This document shows, piece by piece, positions 1 to 5,257 of a stretch of 9,803 nt of DNA (positions within the stretch are counted from its first letter, which is position 1; every line of letters begins with the position of its first letter). The notes below the pieces were generated by a model. The model did not search any database, was not told where the DNA came from, and saw only the letters and a program-made list of their open reading frames with translations. Both the position numbers and the translations under genes were made by a program. The DNA lies in assembly GCA_031553755.1 (NCBI GenBank), contig JAVBKZ010000107.1, positions 1 to 9,803 on the forward strand, written 5' to 3'. This DNA comes from JAIRVZ01 sp031553755. Its GTDB lineage: Bacteria > Bacteroidota > Bacteroidia > Bacteroidales > Azobacteroidaceae.

Positions 1-102
1 GCCGGTGCGGACTCTTTCTCACAACTGCTTTCTATCGCTGATACTGCCAGGAAGAATGGAAGGTCAAGGTATTATGCGTTGGCAGAAATTGCCAAATTGT
101 AA
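1..102 (+). CDS. IS transposase, C-terminal 33 residues (partial)
   Basis: The reading frame is open from the first base to a TAA at 100-102 and encodes the last 33 residues of a protein cut off by the window edge. The tail contains LLSIADTARKNG followed by RSRYYALAEIAKL. The stop lies 38 bp before the IS terminus, as expected for the 3' end of a transposase gene. The identical frame occurs in the inverted copy at the other end. The DDE catalytic residues would lie upstream and are not visible. The tail loosely resembles C-termini of IS66-type transposases, but that assignment is weak. What can be said is that it is the end of a transposase-sized gene within a duplicated element. Confidence 0.55.
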   Translation, partial: AGADSFSQLLSIADTARKNGRSRYYALAEIAKL

Positions 103-140
103 AATCCCATAGATCCTAAAGTGCTGACCTGAGTAGTTAC
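1..140 (+). mobile_element. IS element, 3' end (left copy, partial)
   Basis: This is the terminal 140 bp of an insertion sequence whose body lies outside the window. Bases 4-140 match the reverse complement of 9667-9803 over 137 bp with a single mismatch (A at 109). The similarity stops sharply at base 140, which fixes the element end. Read from outside inward, the terminus is GTAACTACTCAGG. A GTAA start is compatible with IS66-type ends, but I cannot assign the family. The element end abuts the truncated RT gene directly. A target duplication cannot be checked because the other end of this copy is not present. Confidence 0.8.
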
Positions 141-500
141 CTGACATTGCATCCTAAAAAAATTTATTTACAACATTATACCAAAGGTGTCGCTTTTTTA
201 GGCGCATACATCAAACCCAATAGAATTTATGTCGGTAATCGTACGAAGGAGAATTTTTTCCGTGCGGTTCGTAAAACAGACCAGACTCTTATGGAGTCGA
301 AAGATGCTTCGGATTTGCAACATGTTCGCGCTTCCCTTAATTCATATCTTGGTATTATGCAACATTATAGTTCGTACAATATTCGCCGCAAAGCATTATT
401 GAATATTTCTCATGAATTTTTCAAATATGGATATTTGGGAAAGGGTTTAAGAAAGTATGTTTTAAGTTCCACCTCTTCCCATTTCGAACAGAGAAGTTAA
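141..500 (+). pseudogene. Reverse transcriptase C-terminal fragment (5' truncated by IS, 3' fused to 5S rRNA)
   Basis: The frame resumes exactly at the IS boundary with LTLHPKKIYLQHY and encodes 119 residues before a TAA at 498-500. It looks like the region after the YxDD palm motif of bacterial reverse transcriptases. Recognisable pieces are LHPKK, the HYTKGVAFLG block, IKPNRIYVGNRTKENF, and the SLNSYLGIMQHY block that leads into the thumb. The pattern is most like RTs of diversity-generating retroelements (DGRs) and related lineages. This subtype is inferred from memory of the family, not from a search. Fingers, palm and catalytic aspartates are missing, so the fragment cannot be active. 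The last dozen or so codons are 5S rRNA sequence read in frame, so the native C-terminus is also lost or altered. The first ATG/TTG-like codon is a TTG at 147, but nothing supports real initiation there. I saw no template/variable repeat pair or Avd-like gene nearby. Confidence 0.65.
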
Positions 501-556
501 GCCCGGTCGCGCCGATGGTACTGCGAAACCATGTGGGAGAGTAGGTAGCTGCCGTT
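467..556 (+). rRNA. rrf: 5S rRNA, 5'-truncated
   Basis: About 90 bp match the 3' four-fifths of a bacterial 5S rRNA. Visible landmarks are TTCCACCTCTTCCCAT, CGAACAGAGAAGTTAAGC, GCGCCGATGGTACTGC and GTGGGAGAGTAGGT. The 3' strand of helix I (GTAGCTGCCG) is present. The expected complementary 5' strand and the next several bases are absent, and the sequence before 467 is RT coding sequence instead. A full gene would be roughly 110 bp, so about 20-25 bp are missing and the RNA could not form helix I. No 23S or 16S sequence precedes it. The terminator right downstream suggests this was the end of an rRNA operon. Confidence 0.85.
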
Positions 557-568
557 TTAAGAGAGAAG

Positions 569-601
569 GTCCTGTGAGAGAAATCTTGCAGGACTTTTTT
601 T
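569..601 (+). terminator. Rho-independent terminator of the 5S rRNA
   Basis: A 6-bp perfect stem GTCCTG (569-574) / CAGGAC (589-594) encloses a 14-nt loop and is followed by seven T residues (595-601). It sits 13 bp after the end of the 5S sequence, where an rRNA operon terminator is expected. Confidence 0.75.
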
Positions 602-620
602 GTTTTGTATTATACAAGTT

Positions 621-662
621 GATAGTGAACAACGGATAGTTGACAGTGGATAGCGGACAATT
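621..662. repeat. Degenerate 14-nt tandem repeat (GATAG units)
   Basis: Three units begin with GATAG at 621, 635 and 649, an exact 14-nt period: GATAGTGAACAACG, GATAGTTGACAGTG and GATAGCGGACAATT. Similarity between units is partial. Such GATAGT(T)GAC-type intergenic strings are familiar in Bacteroidota genomes. No function is evident. Confidence 0.5.
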
Positions 663-709
663 GGCCTTGAAGAGCATTTGTTATCGTAGGACTTGCTCCG
701 TAATCTATT

Positions 710-883
710 AAGAGGTTGTCTAAAAAATATTATTAGCACACGGATTACACGAAGTTCACGGAATTACACTGATTAATAAAAAATATTTCATATTGAAAAT
801 CAACGATTTAAACATATACTCCGTGAGTATCTGTGTAATCAGCGTAATCCGTGTGCTTTGAGTTACTTTTTAGATACCCTCTT
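710..883. repeat. MITE-like inverted-repeat element
   Basis: The outer arms are AAGAGGTTGTCTAAAAA (from 710) and CTTTTTAGATACCCTCTT (ending 883), an imperfect inverted repeat. Inside them lies a perfect 14-bp pair, AGCACACGGATTAC (735-748) and GTAATCCGTGTGCT (844-857). A small hairpin ATACTC-CGT-GAGTAT (816-830) is nested further in. The length is 174 bp and there is no coding capacity. The structure fits a miniature inverted-repeat element or a folding intergenic repeat. The arm motif GAGGNTGTCTAAAAA resembles termini of some IS elements common in Bacteroidota (inference). Confidence 0.6.
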
Positions 884-910
884 GAGAATATTGAATTATA
901 TAAATTGTGC

Positions 911-938
911 TGTCATTGCGGGCTTGACCCGCAATCTA
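911..938. repeat. REP-like 28-bp palindrome, copy 1
   Basis: TGTCATTGCGGGCTTGACCC plus GCAATCTA. The core TTGCGGG-cttga-CCCGCAA folds as a hairpin. An exact inverted copy lies at 1277-1304. This is a repetitive extragenic palindrome type seen widely in bacteria. Confidence 0.7.
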
Positions 939-1050
939 CTAAAGTCACAAAAAAAGAACATAGATCACGCGGAGTATACTGGATAACACAATTTTATAAT
1001 TTTTATATTACTAATTATAAGTGTGTTATAAAAATGTAAAAATCTGAAAT

Positions 1051-1110
1051 TTCCGTATTTTCCGTATATTCCGTGTATTTTGTGTGCTATTTGACTTTTT
1101 AGACAGCCTC
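1051..1110. repeat. Second right end of the MITE-like element, with TTCCGTRT repeats
   Basis: GACTTTTTAGACAGCCTC (1093-1110) is the inverted counterpart of the left arm at 712-727 and fits it better than the nearer right arm at 866-883. The subterminal GTGTGCT (1083-1089) also matches the inner part of the other right end. Just before it, three short near-repeats TTCCGTATTT, TCCGTATAT and TCCGTGTAT (1051-1078) occur. A larger element spanning about 710-1110, or two nested or overlapping copies, is possible. Confidence 0.5.
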
Positions 1111-1228
1111 ATGAGTACCAACAAATATCAATGAATACTACCAAGCAAATATCCTCTTTTTTATCTATTTTTGTGAAAATTTATTTAATTTGTTATGATT
1201 ATCCGTTATACTGTCTAATCGCTCTGTC

Positions 1229-1254
1229 ATCCCGCACTTGATGCGGGATTTTTT
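1229..1254. terminator. Terminator-like hairpin related to the REP palindromes
   Basis: A perfect 8-bp stem ATCCCGCA (1229-1236) / TGCGGGAT (1242-1249) encloses the loop CTTGA and runs into a T-run (to 1254). It shares the TGTCAT...CCCGC...CTTGA design of the 28-bp repeats. It may be just another repeat copy, but structurally it would terminate plus-strand transcription before the GH92 operon. Confidence 0.5.
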
Positions 1255-1276
1255 ATCGATCATTGCTGATTATCAA

Positions 1277-1304
1277 TAGATTGCGGGTCAAGCCCGCAAT
1301 GACA
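1277..1304. repeat. REP-like 28-bp palindrome, copy 2 (inverted)
   Basis: This is the exact reverse complement of 911-938 over 28 bp (TAGATTGCGGGTCAAGCCCG plus CAATGACA). It lies 48 bp after the first base of the terminator-like hairpin. A short 10-bp inverted pair, TATCCGTTAT (1200-1209) and ATAACGGATA (1333-1342), brackets both, suggesting a roughly 143-bp compound repeat unit. Confidence 0.7.
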
Positions 1305-1487
1305 AATTAGGCTTTCAATTTATTTAGGTAAAATAACGGATACTCATTTGTTTTTATTAATAAAAAAAGAATGAATTAAGACATTTCTTTAGCTATATTA
1401 GCATTTTGTTGTTGTTGGCAAATATACACAACATTTTTTATTGTGTAAAAACTTATAGCGCTTTATATAAATGTATTTAAAGACTAT

Positions 1488-1495
1488 TACCTTTG
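1488..1495 (+). promoter_or_regulatory. Bacteroidota -7 promoter element (GH92-DUF6807 operon)
   Basis: TACCTTTG fits the Bacteroidota -7 consensus TAnnTTTG and lies 38 bp before the GH92 start codon, leaving a leader of about 30 nt. The -33 element is weak: the best candidate is TTTA at 1462-1465, with 22-bp spacing. No operator could be identified. Confidence 0.55.
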
Positions 1496-1533
1496 CAAGT
1501 AAAGATATAATCTTAATTTAATAATAGTCGCGA

Positions 1534-3867
1534 ATGAAAACTCATTGCCTTTTTTTATTGTTCTTGTCATTTTTCAATACTCATAATTTCCAGGCTCAGC
1601 AACCGGTAGATTATGTTGATCCATTGATAGATACTCACAAATCACGTTGGTTTTATTTTCAATCAGCTTGTCGTCCGTTTGGGATGGTTAGTCTAAGCCC
1701 GGATACAAGGGTTATTGGCACATGGAACTCTGGATATTTGTACGATTCTACCGAAGTTAAATGTTTCAGCCATATACACGATTGGCAATTAGCTGGAATT
1801 CCTGTTATGCCTGTAACCGGAGAGATGAAAGGACATTATGGTTTCGAAGCGAATAAATCCTCTTTTTCACACAATACTGAAATTGTAAAAGCGGGTTATC
1901 ACAAAATTTTTCTTGATCGTTATGGAATCACCGCCGAACTAACTTCCACCAATCGTGTCGGTTTTCATAAATATACATTTCCCTCTTCTGCAAATGAAGG
2001 CCATTTGTTATTTGATATTGGAGCTTATTTAGCTCATGGAACAATGGATTCGGCATGTTTTAAGGTGATTGATAACCAAAAAATATCCGGTTATACAATC
2101 ATGTCGCCAACTTCTCGCAGGAAAAAACCTTGTATTGTTTATTTTTATGCAGAATTGAATAAGCCGATAAAAGAGGCAGGAGGTTGGAAAAAATCAGTAA
2201 CCGGAACCAAAGAAAAAACGTTGTTGAAAGATACGACATTCATATCCGGCATTGAGACAGGAGGTTATTTGACTTTTGATTTTTCAAAAAAGAAAGATTT
2301 ATTGGTGAAATTGTCCATTTCTTATGTAAGTGAAGAACAAGCCAAGTTGAATATGAAATCGGAGTTACCTCATTGGAATTTTAACCAAACAGTAAAAGAA
2401 TCGGCGAATGAATGGAATAAGGAATTGAGTATCATTCAGGTTAAAGGAGGTACAAAAGAACAGTTGACAAAATTTTATACCGATTTATGGCGTTCGTTGT
2501 TGGGTCGACATACATTTAGTGACGCAAACGGAAAATACATTGACAATACAGGAGACATTCCGGTTATTCGCCAATTGCCTTTAGATAAAACCGGAAAACC
2601 GGTAAGAGCTCAATATAATTCGGATGCATTCTGGGGCTCTGAATGGAATCTGAATATTTTGTGGTCGATGGCATATCCACAGGTTTTGAATGATTTTATT
2701 GCCACGCTTGTTGACTATTACCATAATGGAGGATTAATTGCTCGCGGTCCTTCGGGAGGTAATTATACTTACGTGATGGTTGGAGACCAGGCCATTCCTA
2801 TGATTGCGGCAGCTTACAATAAAAACATCCGGAATTTCGACATTGAAGCCGCTTTTGAAGGTTCTATTAAAAATGCGGAACCTGGAGGAATACGCGATCA
2901 TGCGGGTTACGAATCAAATCCTAACTTATATATGAAATATTACAAAGAATTAGGATATGTTCCACATGGCGTATTTGAGCAAGGAAACCATAGGGGAACG
3001 GCTGCTTTAACTTTGTATTTTGCTTACGAAGATTGGTGTTTGTCACAATTAGCAAAAGCATTGGGAAAGGAAGATATATACAAAACTTATTACGACCGTT
3101 CGTTTAATTACAGAAATATTTTTGATAAATCGACAGGATGGATGCGTCCTAAAATGGTGAATGGCGAATGGATGCCCGATTTTTCTCCGGTTGTAAAAGG
3201 CTTTAACGCTCCCGGATTTGTAGAAGGAAATTCAGCTATTTTTACCTATTATGTTCCTCAAAATATACCTGATTTAATTAATCTTATTGGAGGCAAAGAC
3301 GCATTTATCGAAAAACTTTCTACCCAATTTGAAAAAGCGGCTCCATTGCAATGGATAACCGATCATGGCAAACATGCCGAAAATTGGATAGATTATGAAA
3401 ATCAACCATCATTACATATCGCTCATTTATTCAGTCATGCCGGAGCGCCGTGGATGACACAATATCAGGTGCGGAAAATACACGAAACATTATTCAGTAA
3501 TACGTCTCCTTATGGAGGATATAATGGCGATGAAGATCAAGGCCAATTTGGTGCGTTGAGTGCATTAATGTCTATCGGATTATTTGATGTACAGGGAGGT
3601 GCAAGTATAAACCCCGTTTACGAAATTACAACTCCTCTTTTTGAAGAAATTACAATCAAATTGGATAACAGGTATTATAAAGGAAAAAACTTTAAGATAA
3701 AGACGATAAATTTTTCTCCTGAAAATATTTACATACAATCGGCGAAATTAAACGGAAAAGAATTGAATGATGATTTCCGATTTACTCATCAGGAGTTTGC
3801 GAATGGTGGTGTTCTGGAACTTCAATTGGGGAATGTTCCGAACAAAAATTGGGGAATAAAGAAATAA
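1534..3867 (+). CDS. GH92-family glycosidase (divergent alpha-mannosidase-like), exported
   Basis: GH92 enzymes are calcium-dependent exo-alpha-mannosidases that trim mannose from glycans. This 777-residue protein has the full family length. It has a signal peptide at about 1-22 (hydrophobic LFLLFLSFF, then AQQ), an N-terminal beta-sandwich region to about 270, and an (alpha/alpha)6 catalytic region to about 750. Family landmarks are FGMVSLSPDT, MVGDQ (415-419) with IPMIAAAYNKNIRNFD, AYEDWCLSQLAKALGK, VEGNS with E564 (likely general acid), and GDEDQGQ with D666/D668 (likely base pair). Residue roles are inferred from the family. Two usually strict motifs differ: the region normally GFSHTHLSGTG reads CFSHIHDWQLAG (77-88), and the usual SLWDTFRA region reads AFWGSEWNLN. 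The substrate may therefore not be a standard alpha-mannoside. The start at 1534 gives a good signal peptide. The gene is followed 8 bp later by the DUF6807 gene, in a likely operon. Confidence 0.88.
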   Translation: MKTHCLFLLFLSFFNTHNFQAQQPVDYVDPLIDTHKSRWFYFQSACRPFGMVSLSPDTRVIGTWNSGYLYDSTEVKCFSHIHDWQLAGIPVMPVTGEMKGHYGFEANKSSFSHNTEIVKAGYHKIFLDRYGITAELTSTNRVGFHKYTFPSSANEGHLLFDIGAYLAHGTMDSACFKVIDNQKISGYTIMSPTSRRKKPCIVYFYAELNKPIKEAGGWKKSVTGTKEKTLLKDTTFISGIETGGYLTFDFSKKKDLLVKLSISYVSEEQAKLNMKSELPHWNFNQTVKESANEWNKELSIIQVKGGTKEQLTKFYTDLWRSLLGRHTFSDANGKYIDNTGDIPVIRQLPLDKTGKPVRAQYNSDAFWGSEWNLNILWSMAYPQVLNDFIATLVDYYHNGGLIARGPSGGNYTYVMVGDQAIPMIAAAYNKNIRNFDIEAAFEGSIKNAEPGGIRDHAGYESNPNLYMKYYKELGYVPHGVFEQGNHRGTAALTLYFAYEDWCLSQLAKALGKEDIYKTYYDRSFNYRNIFDKSTGWMRPKMVNGEWMPDFSPVVKGFNAPGFVEGNSAIFTYYVPQNIPDLINLIGGKDAFIEKLSTQFEKAAPLQWITDHGKHAENWIDYENQPSLHIAHLFSHAGAPWMTQYQVRKIHETLFSNTSPYGGYNGDEDQGQFGALSALMSIGLFDVQGGASINPVYEITTPLFEEITIKLDNRYYKGKNFKIKTINFSPENIYIQSAKLNGKELNDDFRFTHQEFANGGVLELQLGNVPNKNWGIKK

Positions 3868-3875
3868 GTACAAAT

Positions 3876-5126
3876 ATGAGAGTAAGTAAATTAATTCTAT
3901 TATTCATCTTTTTCGTGATAATTTCAATTCATGGAAAAAAGCAACTAAAATTGACTGTTGATGCCGGAAATTATTCCCGTGAAAATGCAGTTGTTTGTAT
4001 GGATTTGAACCAAAGTGAATTGGATTTTTTTTCTGAATATAGTGTGTTTGAAGTTGTGAAAGGAAAAGAGATTGAAGTATCTTCTCAGTTAGAAGTATTG
4101 CAAGACGGTTCTAAATTATACTGGATTTTATCGGGCAAAACTCCTGAAAAAAGTTTGAGAACATTTATGATAAAAGGGAATAATCGAAAGAAGAAAGATA
4201 AATCATCACAATTACAAGTTATAGATAAGGATGGAGGATTGATTATTATGAATGAACAATCGCCGGTATTACAGTATGTTTACAAAACAATTTATCCGCC
4301 TCCTGGAATTGATACGGCTTTCAAACGCAGTGGATTTATTCATCCGGTATGGTCTCCATCGGGAGATACACTGACAAACATACAACCCCAAGACCATTAT
4401 CATCATTTTGGCATTTGGAATCCGTGGACCCGTTTGGAATATAATAGCAAGGTGTTCGATTTATGGAATCTGGGAGATAAAAGAGGAACTGTGCGGTTTG
4501 ATAAAATTTTAAATATATATCAAGGCGATGTTTTTGCAGGATATAAAGTCTTACAGAATCATTATATTTTTGAGGAATCAGGAGAAAAAAATATTATGAG
4601 CGAAATTAGTGATGTTAAGGTTTGGAATTATCCCGGTAAAGCATCTTTCCTTTGGAATTTTGAATCCGAATTAACTCCTAACACAACTCTTCCGGTTATT
4701 CTCAAAACTTATAGGTATGGAGGATTTACTATTCGTGCTACCGATTATTGGAATAAAGATAATTGTACCATGATGACATCTGAGGGAAAACAACGTTTTG
4801 AAATCGATGGAACCAAAGCTCGTTGGATTTACCTGACTGGTGACAGTCCGAAAGGAGGAAAAACCGGAATCCTTTTTATGAGCAGTCCGTCTAATTACAA
4901 TCATCCGGAACCATTACGCATTTGGGATGAAAACGCTAATGGGGGTAGGGGAGATGCATTTATAAATTTTTCCCCGACAAAAGATATGGATTGGATTCTT
5001 AAGCCGGGGAAAAAACATTCATTGTGTTACCGTATACTTGTTTATGATGGTGAAATTACTCCGGAAAAAGCCAATCAACTTTGGACTGATTTTGCTTATC
5101 CGATAACCATTAAAATTGATAAATAA
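3876..5126 (+). CDS. DUF6807 / PmoA-like exported protein
   Basis: The start is the ATG at 3876 (416 aa), which opens directly with a signal peptide MRVSKLILLFIFFVIISIHG. An earlier in-frame TTG at 3849 overlaps the GH92 gene and would put nine extra polar residues before it, so it is rejected. The protein matches the family filed as PmoA/DUF6807, whose 'methane oxygenase' label is misleading. Landmarks are DHYHHFGIWNPW (173-184, His-rich), YGGFTIR (281-287), and SSPSNYNHPEP (336-346), then a PGKKHSLCYRILVYDGE tail. The biochemical activity of the family is not known to me. Members are common in carbohydrate utilisation loci of Bacteroidota. The His cluster suggests metal binding or catalysis (inference). 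Its position 8 bp behind a GH92 enzyme points to action on the same glycan in the periplasm or at the surface. Confidence 0.8.
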   Translation: MRVSKLILLFIFFVIISIHGKKQLKLTVDAGNYSRENAVVCMDLNQSELDFFSEYSVFEVVKGKEIEVSSQLEVLQDGSKLYWILSGKTPEKSLRTFMIKGNNRKKKDKSSQLQVIDKDGGLIIMNEQSPVLQYVYKTIYPPPGIDTAFKRSGFIHPVWSPSGDTLTNIQPQDHYHHFGIWNPWTRLEYNSKVFDLWNLGDKRGTVRFDKILNIYQGDVFAGYKVLQNHYIFEESGEKNIMSEISDVKVWNYPGKASFLWNFESELTPNTTLPVILKTYRYGGFTIRATDYWNKDNCTMMTSEGKQRFEIDGTKARWIYLTGDSPKGGKTGILFMSSPSNYNHPEPLRIWDENANGGRGDAFINFSPTKDMDWILKPGKKHSLCYRILVYDGEITPEKANQLWTDFAYPITIKIDK

Positions 5127-5203
5127 AGTATTGTAGTTTAATCTTTGAAATACATATAAAACATAAAAAATGTAAAAAAAACACACGGTTTGAAATATGG
5201 TAT

Positions 5204-5211
5204 TATCTTTG
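5204..5211 (+). promoter_or_regulatory. Bacteroidota -7 promoter element (T9SS protein operon)
   Basis: TATCTTTG fits TAnnTTTG and lies 46 bp upstream of the ATG at 5258, in a 131-bp AT-rich gap. A TTTG at 5189-5192 is too close (11 bp) to be a normal -33 box. No other -33 candidate is convincing. The gap shows no good terminator for the preceding operon. Confidence 0.5.
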
Positions 5212-5257
5212 CACACTAATAAAATGCGTACAAATCACACATTAATAACAATCAAAG

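Larger units (their letters stand above)
603..1533. other. Gene-free repeat patchwork between 5S remnant and GH92 operon
   Basis: No reading frame here looks like a real protein. The longest plus-strand frame (851-1039) reads through a REP-like palindrome, giving the characteristic spurious peptide CHCGLDPQS. The region holds a 14-nt degenerate tandem repeat (621-662), a MITE-like inverted-repeat element with two alternative right ends (710-883 and 1093-1110), two inverted copies of a 28-bp palindrome (911-938, 1277-1304), and a strong hairpin with a T-run (1229-1254). From about 1343 to 1487 it is plain AT-rich sequence leading to the promoter of the next operon. Confidence 0.7.

Noticed and set aside
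462..739. Two overlapping minus-strand frames opposite the 5S remnant and downstream repeats
   Set aside because: They are antisense to rRNA and its terminator, with low-complexity composition and no recognisable protein features.
851..1039. 62-codon plus-strand frame in the repeat region
   Set aside because: It begins inside the MITE-like arm and reads through the REP palindrome, giving CHCGLDPQS, a typical translated-repeat artefact. It has no start context and no domain.
600..1340. CRISPR array
   Set aside because: The repeats are inverted, unevenly spaced and few. No direct repeats with regular spacers occur.
141..1533. Complete diversity-generating retroelement or retron system
   Set aside because: Only the RT C-terminus is present. 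I saw no template/variable repeat pair with adenine-specific differences, no Avd-like gene and no retron ncRNA structure.
3849..3875. TTG start for the DUF6807 gene overlapping GH92
   Set aside because: It adds nine polar residues ahead of an otherwise perfect signal peptide. The ATG at 3876 is the better start.
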